Origin: Enterococcus mundtii
GTDB taxonomy: Bacteria; Bacillota; Bacilli; Lactobacillales; Enterococcaceae
DNA length: 64,000 nt
Assembly: GCF_002813755.1 (NCBI RefSeq)
Contig: NZ_CP018061.1
Span: forward strand, 2,470,001-2,534,000
Reading direction: 5' to 3'
The notes under the pieces are model-generated. The model worked only from the letters and a program-made list of their open reading frames with translations, searched no databases and was not told the DNA's origin. Positions 48,820 through 59,711 of this stretch are shown here, piece by piece. The stretch's first letter is position 1. Each line of letters opens with the position of its first letter. Position numbers and translations under genes: made by a program.

Positions 48820-49147
48820 GGTTGTGAAAGAAGCGTTCAGCACTGAGTAATAAGACAGAACCATCGAAAATGGCTTTTTCATTTTTGATGGTTTTGGCTT
48901 ATTATTGAAGTGTTGCTTCTTGAACACCGTTTATCTAGGTTGTGAAAAAAGCGTCTTGACCTGAGCAGTAAGCTGGGAAATCAGAAAATAGCTTTCCATA
49001 TTTTTTGATTTTTCAGTTTACTGTTGAAGGTCAGCTTTTGGAACACCGTTTATCATAGGTTGTGAAAGAAGCGTTCAGCACTGAGTAATAAGACAGAACC
49101 ATCGAAAATGGCTTTTTCATTTTTGATGGTTTTGGCTTATTATTGAT
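48820..49147 (+). repeat. Structured hairpin repeat array 1 (three units, third truncated)
   Basis: Units at 48820-48937 (type A), 48938-49057 (type B) and 49058-49147 (type A, cut short). Each starts GGTTGTGA, folds into a long interrupted hairpin and ends ACACCGTTTATCTA (or ATCATA). Type A outer arms are AGCACT/AGTGTT; type B arms are TGACCT/AGGTCA. The first unit begins directly after the stop codon of the ArsR-type gene. Confidence 0.9.
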
Positions 49148-49267
49148 AGGACGACACTTATAAAACTGTATGGAGAAAATAAACCGGCAATGACAGTAGT
49201 AATAGTAGCTGGATTGATTGATCCAAGATTCAAAGTAGAAATAGATGCTATTGTCGCTATCAAATGA
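49148..49267 (+). pseudogene. 3' remnant of a RidA (YjgF)-family gene
   Basis: Encodes 39 residues, RTTLIKLYGENKPAMTVVIV then AGLIDPRFKVEIDAIVAIK and a stop. This is the C-terminus of RidA-type enamine deaminases, usually about 125 residues. The 5' two thirds is missing, replaced by the hairpin repeat array, whose last unit ends exactly where the remnant begins. The sequence from 49268 to 49473 shows no gene. Confidence 0.7.
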
Positions 49268-49473
49268 TTTTCTTAAGGAACATCGATTTGTTTCAGACTG
49301 CCAAAGAGTGCCAATCAAGGATAGCCAATCCTATTTTGTTTCTTTCAATATTGACTCTTCTAATGTGGACAATTTGATTATTAAGCATTCTTTTCTATGA
49401 GAATGAAGCAAAGCAATAAAAATTTCCATCTTGAAAATACACTGGAGAGCAAAAAACGAATACAAACAAAAAC

Positions 49474-49513
49474 AAACCGTGAATCCCTTGATCAACAAAG
49501 GATTCACGGTTTA
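49474..49513. terminator. Terminator after nadE
   Basis: AAACCGTGAATCC pairs with GGATTCACGGTTT around a 14-base loop, 23 bp past the nadE stop. Confidence 0.85.
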
Positions 49514-49535
49514 TTTGATTATTTTTTCACTTCAT

Positions 49536-50363
49536 TTATTTCCAAAAATCATCAAAGATCGAAATTGGCAAATGACGTTTATGCTGTGTTTTATTCCACC
49601 ATTGCTCGATTTTTTGCTGTGCATCTGCAGGAATTTCTTTTCCTTCCAAATAGTCGTCGATTTCATCATATGTGACACCTAATGCGACTTCATCAGCAAT
49701 CATCGGCTTGCCTTCTTCAAGGTCAGCTGTTGGCACTTTGGTATAGAGATGTTCTGGCGCGTCTAAAGCCTTCAACAATGCTTTTCCTTGGCGTTTATTC
49801 AAGCGGAACAATGGCAAAATATCTGCCCCACCGTCACCATATTTCGTAAAGAAGCCAGTAATATTTTCAGCTGCGTGGTCGGTACCGATCACAGCCCCTG
49901 CGCGTTGTCCTGCAACCGCATATTGCGTGATCATTCGTTGACGCGCTTTAATATTTCCTTTATTGAAATCACTGATTTCTACACCTGCTTCAATCAACGC
50001 TTGCGTTTGCGCATCTACTGCAGGTTTGATATTTACACGTAATTGGACGTCTGGTTGGATAAAATCTAACGCAGCTTTAGCATCTTCTTCATCTGCCTGT
50101 TCTCCATAAGGCAAACGTACACCGATGAACTGGTAACTGTCATCTTTCGTTTCTTCCCGCATTTCTTCCATTGCTAATTGAGCTAAGCGTCCAGCTAAAG
50201 TAGAATCTTGTCCTCCACTGATACCTAAAACCAAGGTTTTTAAGAAGGGATTCTTTTTCAAATATTCTTTCATGAAATCGATACTCACACGAATTTCATT
50301 TTGAGGATCGATGACTGATTTCACGCCTAATTCTTCGATGATTGCTTGTTGTAAATGATTCAT
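49536..50363 (-). CDS. nadE: Ammonia-dependent NAD synthetase
   Basis: 275 residues. Converts nicotinate adenine dinucleotide to NAD with ammonia and ATP. P-loop [19 protein letters not shown], plus [20 protein letters not shown] and the C-terminal [13 protein letters not shown], are standard. It has no glutaminase domain. It follows pncB by 12 bp on the same strand, making a NAD salvage operon. Confidence 0.95.
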   Translation of the reverse strand: MNHLQQAIIEELGVKSVIDPQNEIRVSIDFMKEYLKKNPFLKTLVLGISGGQDSTLAGRLAQLAMEEMREETKDDSYQFIGVRLPYGEQADEEDAKAALDFIQPDVQLRVNIKPAVDAQTQALIEAGVEISDFNKGNIKARQRMITQYAVAGQRAGAVIGTDHAAENITGFFTKYGDGGADILPLFRLNKRQGKALLKALDAPEHLYTKVPTADLEEGKPMIADEVALGVTYDEIDDYLEGKEIPADAQQKIEQWWNKTQHKRHLPISIFDDFWK

Positions 50364-50375
50364 CTTCCATTCCTC

Positions 50376-51848
50376 CTATAGTTCACTCGTTAATTGTGTG
50401 ACGCTTTTTTTCATTCGTTCCATGATTGCCATCTTATGATTCCAGCAATCTGTTGATAGATCCACAGGATATTTTTGCGGATTCAAATCACGTTTGTATT
50501 CTTCCCAAAGAGAATCTAAGTTTCCTCTGGTATACTCTTTGATTTCTTCTAATGTCGGTAAGTCATAGACTCTCGTTCCTTCAACAAAAATATCTTGTAA
50601 AATTGGCCGAGCTGTAAAATCACGAACGGTTTTATTGATAAAGGTATGTGTCGGGTGGAACATGAAGATCTCTTCTTCTTGTCGAGGATCTTCATCCCAT
50701 AGCGTCACATAATCGCCTTCTGATTTTCCATCAAAGTTACGAGTGATACGCCATACTTGTTTTTTACCTGGTGTAGTAACTTTTTCAGCATTGCTAGACA
50801 ATTTGATCGTATCGATCATTTCACCTTGTTCATTTTCGATGGATACCAGTTTGAAGACTGCACCTAAAGCCGGTTGGTCATAGGCGGTGATCAACTTTGT
50901 TCCCACGCCCCAAACATCGATTTTCGCTTTTTGCATTTTTAAGTTTAAAATCGTCGCTTCATCTAAATCATTTGAGGCATAGATTTTCGCTTCTGTAAAA
51001 CCAGCGGAATCTAATTGTTCTCTGACCCGTTTCGAAATATACGCCATATCGCCACTATCGATACGTACACCTTGGAAATTGATCTTGTTGCCAAGTTCTT
51101 TTGCCACACGGATCGCACTAGGAACACCCGATTTCAAGGTATCGTAAGTATCCACTAGAAAAACACAATCTTTATGTGTCTTTGCATACGCCATAAATGC
51201 TTCATAGTCATTCCCATAACTTTGAACAAGAGAATGAGCGTGGGTACCGCTTGCTGGAATCCCGAAAATTTTCCCTGCACGAACATTGCTCGTTGCATCT
51301 GCTCCACCAATGTAAGCAGCACGAGTCCCCCAAACCGCAGCATCCAATTCTTGCGCACGACGTGTACCAAACTCCAATAATGGATCGTCACCGATCACTG
51401 ATTTGATACGAGCCGCTTTCGTCGCGATCAACGTTTGAAAGTTCACCATATTCAATAAGGCTGTTTCTACTAATTGACAATGGGCTAATGGACCTTCCAC
51501 TTGGATCAATGGCTCATTCGCAAAAACAAGTTCTCCTTCACGAGCGGAACGGACAGTCGCTTTAAATTTGAATTCACGTAAATACGTCAAAAAACCTTCC
51601 GGATAAACAGCCATCTCACGAAGATACGCAATATCTGTATCTGTAAATGTCAAATTTTCTAAATAATCTACTAATCGTTCTAACCCTGCAAAAACAGCAT
51701 AACCATGGTTGAATGGCATCTCGCGGAAGTAACATTCAAAAACTGCATGTTTATCTGCTCTATCTAGTTCCCAGTAAGTCTGCATCATGTTGATCTGGTA
51801 AAGATCCGTATGTAGCGTCAAACTGTCATCTGAGTAAGTTGTCGTCAT
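50376..51848 (-). CDS. pncB: Nicotinate phosphoribosyltransferase
   Basis: 490 residues. Joins nicotinate to PRPP, the first step of NAD salvage. Motifs: DLYQINMMQTYWELDRADKH, EFGTRRAQELDAAVWGTRAA, IPASGTHAHSLVQSYG and VDTYDTLKSGVPSAI with the phosphoribose loops. Normal length. First gene of pncB-nadE. Upstream is an 8-bp palindrome TTGTACAA near 51934 and then hairpin repeat array 2. Confidence 0.95.
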   Translation of the reverse strand: MTTTYSDDSLTLHTDLYQINMMQTYWELDRADKHAVFECYFREMPFNHGYAVFAGLERLVDYLENLTFTDTDIAYLREMAVYPEGFLTYLREFKFKATVRSAREGELVFANEPLIQVEGPLAHCQLVETALLNMVNFQTLIATKAARIKSVIGDDPLLEFGTRRAQELDAAVWGTRAAYIGGADATSNVRAGKIFGIPASGTHAHSLVQSYGNDYEAFMAYAKTHKDCVFLVDTYDTLKSGVPSAIRVAKELGNKINFQGVRIDSGDMAYISKRVREQLDSAGFTEAKIYASNDLDEATILNLKMQKAKIDVWGVGTKLITAYDQPALGAVFKLVSIENEQGEMIDTIKLSSNAEKVTTPGKKQVWRITRNFDGKSEGDYVTLWDEDPRQEEEIFMFHPTHTFINKTVRDFTARPILQDIFVEGTRVYDLPTLEEIKEYTRGNLDSLWEEYKRDLNPQKYPVDLSTDCWNHKMAIMERMKKSVTQLTSEL

Positions 51849-51960
51849 CTTTTTTATTGCTCCTCTTAGCCAATTTTCATTTCTTATCCATTATAACAAA
51901 AAAATACCCTAGTAAAAGAAATCTTGTTTTATTTTGTACAAAGTAAAGAAATAAGAGACA

Positions 51961-52436
51961 GGTTGTGAGAAAGCCGGGCAGCTCCAAGTAGTAAGGCAGA
52001 ACTTGAGAAAATAGCTTCTCATATTTTTTCAAGTTCTGCCTTACTATTGAAGGAGTTGGCTTTCGAACACCGTTTATCTAGGTTGTGAAAGAAGCGCTCA
52101 GCACTGAGTAATAAGACAGGAAAATCAAAAATGGCTTTTTCATTTTGGATTTTCTTGGCTTATTATTGAAGTGTTGCTTTTTGAACACCGTTTATCTAGG
52201 TTGTAAAAGAAGCGTTTTGACCTGAGCAGTAAGATGAGAAATCAGAAAATAGTTTTTCATATTTTTTGATTTTTCATCTTACTGTTGAAGGTCAGCTTCT
52301 TGAACACCGTTTATCCAGGTTGTGAAAGAAGCGCTCAGCACTGAGTAATAAGACAGGAAAATCAAAAATGGCTTTTTCATTTTGGATTTTCTTGGCTTAT
52401 TATTGAAGTGTTGCTTCTTGAACACCGTTTATCTAA
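51961..52436 (+). repeat. Structured hairpin repeat array 2 (four units)
   Basis: Units 51961-52080 (type C), 52081-52198 (A), 52199-52317 (B) and 52318-52436 (A), head to tail, 118-120 bp each. Type C arms are GAAAGCC/GGCTTTC and AGCTCC/GGAGTT. Unit linkers read GTTTATCTA. It lies between the pncB promoter region and the terminator of the DUF1827 gene. Confidence 0.92.
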
Positions 52437-52445
52437 GTTGTAAAA

Positions 52446-52493
52446 AAACGCCTAAATCCCAAAAATCAAACTATCTTGGAATTTAGGCGCTTT
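52446..52493 (-). terminator. Terminator after DUF1827 gene
   Basis: On the minus strand GCGCCTAAATTCC pairs with GGGATTTAGGCGTTT, followed by T residues. Confidence 0.75.
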
Positions 52494-52552
52494 ACTTCCT
52501 ATCGCTTATTCAATTTAAGATCATCCATAACTTTCTTGCTGTATTGATCGAG

Positions 52553-52912
52553 CTATGCAATCGTTGCAATGGCTTGTTCTACAATGACGATGTCCTTATT
52601 CGGCCGTTTGAACTGAACACCCGCTTCTTCTAATTCTTGCTTGACACCTACATGGATATTGACCGCTGAGCGTTCTGTTTTCAACACTTTTTTGATTGCA
52701 TAATCAATTTCCTGTTTAGTGATTTTCTTTTTTGTATTGATCATCACTAATTGGACTTGATTATAGGTATCGATCAACAAAATCTGTGTACGATCTAAAG
52801 AAAATAGTTTATAAAATCGAATAGCAGAATTTCTAAAAAAGAAATCAACGATTTTTGGATAAAAAGTTTTGATATTCAAGTTACTCGTAATCGGGGTTTC
52901 AATCAGTTTCAT
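52553..52912 (-). CDS. DUF1827 family protein
   Basis: 119 residues, small alpha/beta protein restricted to enterococci, streptococci and relatives. Starts MKLIETPITSNLNIKTFYPK and includes RTQILLIDTYNQVQLVMINT. No catalytic motif or membrane segment. Function unknown. Single gene with ribosome site AAGAGGAAA and its own terminator. Confidence 0.8.
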   Translation of the reverse strand: MKLIETPITSNLNIKTFYPKIVDFFFRNSAIRFYKLFSLDRTQILLIDTYNQVQLVMINTKKKITKQEIDYAIKKVLKTERSAVNIHVGVKQELEEAGVQFKRPNKDIVIVEQAIATIA

Positions 52913-53049
52913 ACTTTTCCTCTTTTCTTAATTTTTTTAATCAACAAAATAAATCGCTTTCATAAAGACGATAAAAAAACAATTTGATTTCCCTCTCTTC
53001 GTTTAATAGTATAACATATAATCAATTAGATAAAAAAGATGATTTTTCA

Positions 53050-53081
53050 CTTGACCTTCTCGTTACGTCAAGGATTATGCT
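53050..53081 (+). promoter_or_regulatory. MerR-type promoter with 19-bp spacer
   Basis: -35 TTGACC (53051-53056) and -10 TATGCT (53076-53081) are 19 bp apart, the overlong spacing that MerR proteins correct by twisting DNA. The inverted repeat CTTGAC-N11-GTCAAG (53050-53072) covers the -35 and spacer. It precedes the MerR gene at 53104, so autoactivation is expected. Confidence 0.85.
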
Positions 53082-53103
53082 AGTTTTGTCAGGAGGGAAA
53101 ACA

Positions 53104-53856
53104 ATGGAATACACAATTAAGAAAATGGCACAGCTCTCAGGAGTAAGTAGTCGTACACTACGTTTTTACGATGAAATTGATTTACTCAAACCCAAACGGA
53201 TCAATTCAGCTGGTTATCGTATCTATGGTTCTCAAGAAATCGATCGTCTACAACAAATTTTATTTTATCGATCCTTAGATTTTCCACTGAACCAAATTCG
53301 CGAATTATTAGATGATCCTACCTTTGATCATCAACATGCACTCATCGAACATCAGAGAAAACTACTAGAGAAACGAGCAGAAATTGATACTCTCCTGGCA
53401 ACCGTCCAACAAACATTAGCACAATTCAAAGGAGGAAAAAAGATGACTGACCAAGAAAAATTTGAAGGATTTAAAAAACAAAAAATAACTGAAAATGAAA
53501 CAAACTATGGCACAGAGATCCGTGGAAAATACGGAGAAGAAACGATCGATAAAGCGAACGAACAATGGCAAAACCTTTCCCAAGAAAAATACCAAGAAAT
53601 GCAAGAAGTTGAGCAACAATTACTAACGAACTTAACGTCTTATCTGTCTGACCAATCAAATCAGGCACGTGCAAAAGAAATTTTTGATGCACATAAAAAA
53701 TGGCTATCATTTAGTTGGCCCACGTATCAAGCAGAAGCCCACAAAGGATTAGGTATGCTGTATATCTCAGATGAACGTTTTACTGAATACTATGATTCTC
53801 GTTGTGGTAAAGGCGCCGCTGTAGCATTGAATGAGATCATCCAAGCTCATGCATAA
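53104..53856 (+). CDS. MerR-family regulator with TipAS antibiotic-recognition domain
   Basis: 250 residues. MerR HTH at the start (EYTIKKMAQLSGVSSRTLRF, YDEIDLLKPKRINSAGYRIY), then a coiled-coil dimer helix and, from about 110, a TipAS-like helical domain (YLSDQSNQARAKEIFDAHKK, GMLYISDERFTEYYDSRCGK). TipAL-type proteins bind thiopeptide antibiotics and activate their own gene. ATG at 53104 follows CAGGAGGG; a longer upstream frame lacks a ribosome site and would run through the promoter. Confidence 0.92.
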   Translation: MEYTIKKMAQLSGVSSRTLRFYDEIDLLKPKRINSAGYRIYGSQEIDRLQQILFYRSLDFPLNQIRELLDDPTFDHQHALIEHQRKLLEKRAEIDTLLATVQQTLAQFKGGKKMTDQEKFEGFKKQKITENETNYGTEIRGKYGEETIDKANEQWQNLSQEKYQEMQEVEQQLLTNLTSYLSDQSNQARAKEIFDAHKKWLSFSWPTYQAEAHKGLGMLYISDERFTEYYDSRCGKGAAVALNEIIQAHA

Positions 53857-53859
53857 AAT

Positions 53860-54605
53860 CATAACCACCCTTCAAAAGGGTGGTTTGCTCTAGGGCTATA
53901 AGCCCTTAACACCGGCCAGCGCCTAAAGACGCTGGCTTTCTCATTTCATGTTCAAGCCATATTGCCTTTGTCACTTTTGCCTACCTTTAAAAAGGTGTTT
54001 GTTCTACTCTCTAACCCTTAAAAGGGTCCTCGTATTCTCGAACGCTCAATTTATCTAGCGCTATATCATGTTTCTCTTGTTCTTGAATGTATTTCCTTAT
54101 GGTCGCTTCATTCAATCCCACTGTGCTTACATAATATCCTTCTGCCCAAAAATGTCGATTGCCAAATTTATATTTTAAATTTGCATGTTTATCAAAAATC
54201 ATCAATGCACTCTTTCCTTTAAGATAACCCATAAAACTTGACACGCTTATTTTTGGTGGGATACTCAATAATAGATGGACGTGATCTGGCATCATATGTC
54301 CTTCCAAGATTTCTACTCCCTTATACTTACATAGTCGTTTGATAATTTCTTGAATACTTGCTCGATATTGATTATAGATGATTTTTCTTCTATACTTTGG
54401 TGTGAATACAATGTGGTATTTGCACAGCCACTTTGTATGGGCTAAACTATTTGCTTTATTAGCCATTTCTTTTCCCTTCCTTTCGTTATCAATATGACCT
54501 GAACAATCATATTTTAACGATAGGAAGGGCTTTTTGGTAGAACCTTTTATTCCCCACCCGCATAGCAGGTGGTTTTCTGTTTCACTCGCTTTGCGAGCTC
54601 AACTT
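53860..54605 (-). mobile_element. IS200/IS605-family insertion sequence (IS200 type, tnpA only)
   Basis: One Y1 transposase gene flanked by hairpin-rich ends: AACCACCC/GGGTGGTT near 53863-53886, GCCAGCG/CGCTGGC near 53914-53936, and CACC-CGCATAGCA-GGTG plus CTCGC/GCGAG near 54556-54600. Ends are approximate, as this family makes no target duplication. It lies between the MerR gene and the terminator of the LacI gene and breaks no coding region. Confidence 0.8.
54011..54466 (-). CDS. tnpA: IS200/IS605-family Y1 transposase TnpA
   Basis: 151 residues. HUH motif with H62 and H64 in HMMPDHVHLLLSIPP; nucleophile tyrosine Y126 in TIRKYIQEQEKHD. It transfers single-stranded DNA at hairpin ends. Full length and apparently active. 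No tnpB accompanies it. Confidence 0.93.
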   Translation of the reverse strand: MANKANSLAHTKWLCKYHIVFTPKYRRKIIYNQYRASIQEIIKRLCKYKGVEILEGHMMPDHVHLLLSIPPKISVSSFMGYLKGKSALMIFDKHANLKYKFGNRHFWAEGYYVSTVGLNEATIRKYIQEQEKHDIALDKLSVREYEDPFKG

Positions 54606-54622
54606 GGTCTAAAGACAATAAT

Positions 54623-54660
54623 AAAAAAAGACAAATCCTTTTTGTGGATTTGTCTTTTTT
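54623..54660 (-). terminator. Terminator after the LacI-family gene
   Basis: AAAAAAGACAAATCC pairs with GGATTTGTCTTTTTT, directly after the repressor stop codon. Confidence 0.85.
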
Positions 54661-54663
54661 ATT

Positions 54664-55587
54664 TTACGGACGTTGAATAAAAGTATACGGAATCTTTACT
54701 TGTTCGACTGTATCATTCAAAAACAAACGAAAAGCGGTTTCACCACATTGTTTCAGATGGTGATCAATTGTTGAAAAATTTAATAATTCACTAATCAGCA
54801 TATTTTCCCTACCAACGATCGGTATTTTTTGGTTTTTATAACTTTGGAGAACTCCGGCTGCTACTGTGTCTGAATTCGTGAAAATGCCATCAATTCCTCG
54901 TTCCTTAAAAAATCCCCCTGCTTGTTTCCCATGTTCGGTATCAATACACTGCCAGTAGACATCAGCTTCATTAAATTCAGGAAAAATCTCTTTACACAGT
55001 TTCAATGTGATTTTTGAATTGTAACTCATTCGACCGGTTCTTCCTAAGGTGACACCTACACGTTTGACACCTTGATCTTTTAAAAAGGATAAGCCATCAG
55101 TAATCGATTGTTTCCGATCAATATAGACACTCGTTACTTCCAAGTCTTCGATCTTTTCGCAAAAGACGATAGGGCCATAGCGTTGATAATCAAGCAACAA
55201 CTCTAAGGGATTTGCTCTTGATGTAATGATCAATCCGTCAAATGCTTTCGCCGCAAACTCTTCTAAATATTGTTGTTCCCGTTTTATTTGGTAGTTTGTT
55301 GGCAACAATGTCACTTTATAGCCCTCACTAAAAGCGACTTCAATGATTCCACTGAGCAACTGATCAAAATATGGGTGATTTGTGTAAGGTAAAATGACAC
55401 CAATATTTTTAGTTTTTCCAGAACTTAGTTGTCTGGCATTGGCATTCGGTACATAATTTAATTCTTTGATCACTTTCAAGATCTCTGTTCGTTTCGCTTC
55501 ATCGACATAAGGATGTTGATTGATGACACGGGATACCGTCGAAACAGAATATCCTGTTCGTTTGGCTATATCTCGGATGTTTGCCAT
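54664..55587 (-). CDS. LacI-family transcriptional repressor
   Basis: 307 residues. HTH NIRDIAKRTGYSVSTVSRVI and hinge NYVPNANARQLSSGKTKNIG, then a periplasmic-binding-like effector domain. ATG at 55587 gives the standard start MANIRDIAKRTGYS; a TTG 8 codons upstream overlaps the previous gene. It is the third gene after the PTS EIIC, so it probably controls that operon through the dyad at 57390-57403. Confidence 0.92.
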   Translation of the reverse strand: MANIRDIAKRTGYSVSTVSRVINQHPYVDEAKRTEILKVIKELNYVPNANARQLSSGKTKNIGVILPYTNHPYFDQLLSGIIEVAFSEGYKVTLLPTNYQIKREQQYLEEFAAKAFDGLIITSRANPLELLLDYQRYGPIVFCEKIEDLEVTSVYIDRKQSITDGLSFLKDQGVKRVGVTLGRTGRMSYNSKITLKLCKEIFPEFNEADVYWQCIDTEHGKQAGGFFKERGIDGIFTNSDTVAAGVLQSYKNQKIPIVGRENMLISELLNFSTIDHHLKQCGETAFRLFLNDTVEQVKIPYTFIQRP

Positions 55588-55603
55588 GACTACTGTTCGC
55601 CAC

Positions 55604-55876
55604 CTATACAAAAAGATTTTCTTGTAGATAGTCTACCACAGCGGGTCCACATTCGAAAAATTGATACAATGTTCCTTGGTCGTAGAAACTGATTCGTTGA
55701 CCACCCCAATAATTATCCTTGGTCAAACCAGAAATATCTGCTAAATTGATTTTTTTGATCACCGATCGATTAAGGCCTTGAAAACTAGACAACACGAGCA
55801 TGGAATCTTTAAATTCAACAAATGCGTAAAAACATTGATCCTTTGTGCCTTGCGTTGCTTTGATATAGGTATTCAT
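55604..55876 (-). CDS. Hypothetical protein (90 residues) between a PTS EIIC gene and its regulator
   Basis: Soluble, beta-rich: NTYIKATQGTKDQCFYAFVE, then LVLSSFQGLNRSVIKKINLA and a C-terminal helix VVDYLQENLF. The pattern of strands ending in one helix recalls a PH-like or small regulatory domain, but I recognise no family. It is placed 72 bp after the EIIC gene, with its ribosome site AAGGAGGG, so it is probably co-transcribed. Confidence 0.7.
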   Translation of the reverse strand: MNTYIKATQGTKDQCFYAFVEFKDSMLVLSSFQGLNRSVIKKINLADISGLTKDNYWGGQRISFYDQGTLYQFFECGPAVVDYLQENLFV

Positions 55877-55948
55877 AAGAAGCCCTCCTTTATTTATGCT
55901 TTGAGTATACGGTATGAAACGCGTCTCATAGCAAGGAGTTTGCTTCTT

Positions 55949-57355
55949 TTATTCCTCTGGTTCACCTAGATTAGGATCTAAACGGTTTGCAGCCAAGATA
56001 AATGGTGCCCAAATCAAAGCAGCGACTAAGAGATTGACGATCGTCAAGACGATGGCACGCCAGTCACCTGCGGTTGCTAAGAACCCACTGATAATCGTTG
56101 GCATGACCCAAATCACATTTACCACCACTGGGCGAACCAGTCCGGCCATTGTCGCGAAGTAAGCGATGGTTGCCGTTACAAGTGGTGCGACGATGAATGG
56201 GATCATCAACAATGGATTCAATACGACTGGTAGACCAAACATCACTGGTTCATTGATATTGAACAAACCAGGAGCAATCCCTAGCTTACCAACTGTTTTA
56301 TAATCGGCACGTTTTGATAAAAATAAAATCATGACGATCAATACCAACGTTACGCCGGCACCACCAGGCCATACGAATGCTTCAAATGAACCTGCTACCC
56401 ATTTGAAAGGGATTGGTTCATTATTTTGAAAAGCATTGGTATTTTCGACCATCGCTGTACCATAAAGTGTCTGTAATACTGGTGACATGATGTTTGTTCC
56501 ATGTAATCCAAAGAACCAAAGCACATGAACAAGTAACACGATAATAAATACTGCACCATACCCTTGCGATAAATTCATCAAAGGTTTTTGAATCGCTTCA
56601 GAGATCCAGTCAATCAATGGTACTCCTGCTGTTTGTCGGAAGATATAATTGATCGTTCCCACAACATATAAAGAAACAACTGCAGGAATGATTGCGGCAA
56701 AAGCACGTGCAACTGCTGGTGGCACTGATTCTGGCATTCTGATAATAATTTTTTTACGCATCAATAGTGCAAAAATGATAACAGAAATAAAACCAAAGAT
56801 CATAGCTGTAAAAAGACCAGAACCGCCCATGTATTTCCCAAAGTTGAAATAACCCCAAGCGCCCATTGAAAGCGTCTGTCCACCATCAGCACCATCAGCA
56901 ATCACGCCGCCTGCTGTAGTGATCATGTCCATCGCATCTTGTGACAATTTTTCTGGCAACGTCAAAACAGCTGTGGCAGCATCAGGTAATCCAATAATAA
57001 ATGCAACTAAAGATACAATACTTCCTGATACAGGGTCCACTTCATATGCCTTTGCCAAATTTGCACCTAGTGACAATGCGAATACGACCGCCATAATCGC
57101 TAGCGTACCATTCCAAATCAACCCATTCACACCAATTACTGGTGTAAAGAAAGTCGTAATGGCATTCCCGTCACCTAGATACGTGTTAGGAAAATCACGC
57201 ATAAACGCATTCAATAGCACAGCAATTGCCCCAGCCATCGTTGCCGGCATGGTTCCAATAAACGCATCACGTAAAGCAACCAGATGCTTTTCCGAACCAA
57301 TCTTCGTGGCAACTGGCAAGATATATCTCTCCATCCATTCCATCAATTTATTCAT
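55949..57355 (-). CDS. PTS EIIC transporter, lactose/cellobiose family
   Basis: 468 residues, about ten membrane segments, CelB/LacE type. Conserved parts: GTMPATMAGAIAVLLNAF, FFGLHGTNIMSPVLQTLYG, and FNINEPVMFGLPVVLNPLLM with the substrate-binding region. No EIIA or EIIB gene lies nearby, so partners must be supplied from elsewhere. AGGAGG directly touches the ATG at 57361, while ATG at 57355 is 6 bp away, so I chose the latter. Substrate probably a beta-diglucoside. Confidence 0.9.
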   Translation of the reverse strand: MNKLMEWMERYILPVATKIGSEKHLVALRDAFIGTMPATMAGAIAVLLNAFMRDFPNTYLGDGNAITTFFTPVIGVNGLIWNGTLAIMAVVFALSLGANLAKAYEVDPVSGSIVSLVAFIIGLPDAATAVLTLPEKLSQDAMDMITTAGGVIADGADGGQTLSMGAWGYFNFGKYMGGSGLFTAMIFGFISVIIFALLMRKKIIIRMPESVPPAVARAFAAIIPAVVSLYVVGTINYIFRQTAGVPLIDWISEAIQKPLMNLSQGYGAVFIIVLLVHVLWFFGLHGTNIMSPVLQTLYGTAMVENTNAFQNNEPIPFKWVAGSFEAFVWPGGAGVTLVLIVMILFLSKRADYKTVGKLGIAPGLFNINEPVMFGLPVVLNPLLMIPFIVAPLVTATIAYFATMAGLVRPVVVNVIWVMPTIISGFLATAGDWRAIVLTIVNLLVAALIWAPFILAANRLDPNLGEPEE

Positions 57356-57389
57356 TTTCATCCTCCTACAATTCGATCTCCTATCACTA

Positions 57390-57403
57390 TGAATGCGTAT
57401 ACA
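57390..57403. promoter_or_regulatory. Candidate LacI-family operator before the PTS EIIC gene
   Basis: TGAATGCGTATACA is near-palindromic around CG-TA and adjoins a minus-strand TATAAT box (complement of ATTATA at 57403-57408). It would let the downstream LacI protein block the promoter. The remainder of 57410-57650 shows no gene. Confidence 0.45.
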
Positions 57404-57652
57404 TTATAATGATATCACAAATATAGCATAACTTTGTGAACTTCGCTAGCGAAAGAGTGAAAGAAATGTCAAGAGAAATGAAATTTCCGTCAAAGGTAAT
57501 ATTTACGAAATAAACATACAAAAAACGATGATGATTTGATTATCTATTCAGTGGTTTATATCGTTTCTATCTAAACAATATGAATGCACAATCTCATTAC
57601 TATACACTCGTATTTTGCTCTATTTATGCTTTTTTTCTAAGAAGACAAAAAA

Positions 57653-57682
57653 AAGAAGAACCTTGATTGAACAAGGTTCTTC
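57653..57682 (-). terminator. Terminator after groEL
   Basis: GAAGAACCTTG and CAAGGTTCTTC pair as a perfect stem, followed on the minus strand by T residues. Confidence 0.88.
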
Positions 57683-57690
57683 TGGAGTTA

Positions 57691-59328
<1,638 letters not shown>

Positions 59329-59352
59329 TCATCAATTATTTTTGTTTTGTAC

Positions 59353-59637
59353 TTACTCAACAATCGCCATGATATCTTTTCCAGAGACGATCAAATATTC
59401 TGTTCCTTCAAATTTCACTTCTGTACCGGCATATTTTTCAAACATTACTTGGTCGCCTACTTTAATAGCTGCAGGAACTTTTTCGCCGTTTTCTAGCAAA
59501 CGTCCCTCACCCACTGCTACAACTGTTCCAGTTTGAGGTTTCTCTTTCGCTGATGAAGCTAAAACGATTCCTCCAACAGTTTTTTCTTCTTCTTGCGCGA
59601 CTTCAATGATGACGCGATCACCTAATGGTTTTAACAC
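59353..59637 (-). CDS. groES: Co-chaperonin GroES
   Basis: 94 residues, the usual GroES length, when started from GTG at 59637: it reads [20 protein letters not shown], then the mobile loop [24 protein letters not shown] lies 7 bp upstream. A longer in-frame start at 59679 would lie inside the CIRCE operator and is rejected. Confidence 0.97.
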   Translation of the reverse strand: MLKPLGDRVIIEVAQEEEKTVGGIVLASSAKEKPQTGTVVAVGEGRLLENGEKVPAAIKVGDQVMFEKYAGTEVKFEGTEYLIVSGKDIMAIVE

Positions 59638-59672
59638 GATAAATCCCTCCGATAACTCTTTTTTTGAATCCG

Positions 59673-59699
59673 TTAGCACTCTATCACATCGAGTGCTAA
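59673..59699. promoter_or_regulatory. CIRCE element (HrcA operator) of groESL
   Basis: TTAGCACTC-N9-GAGTGCTAA, a perfect match to the consensus. It sits between the promoter and the groES ribosome site. Confidence 0.98.
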
Positions 59700-59711
59700 C
59701 CTACATTTTTA

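Noticed and set aside
51933..51942. TTTGTACAAA palindrome upstream of pncB as an NAD-sensing operator
   Set aside because: It does not match Rex or NiaR consensus sites as I know them, and short palindromes are common in AT-rich DNA.
59640..59679. Longer GroES start at 59679
   Set aside because: It would run through the CIRCE operator and add residues absent from all GroES proteins; GTG at 59637 has a proper ribosome site.
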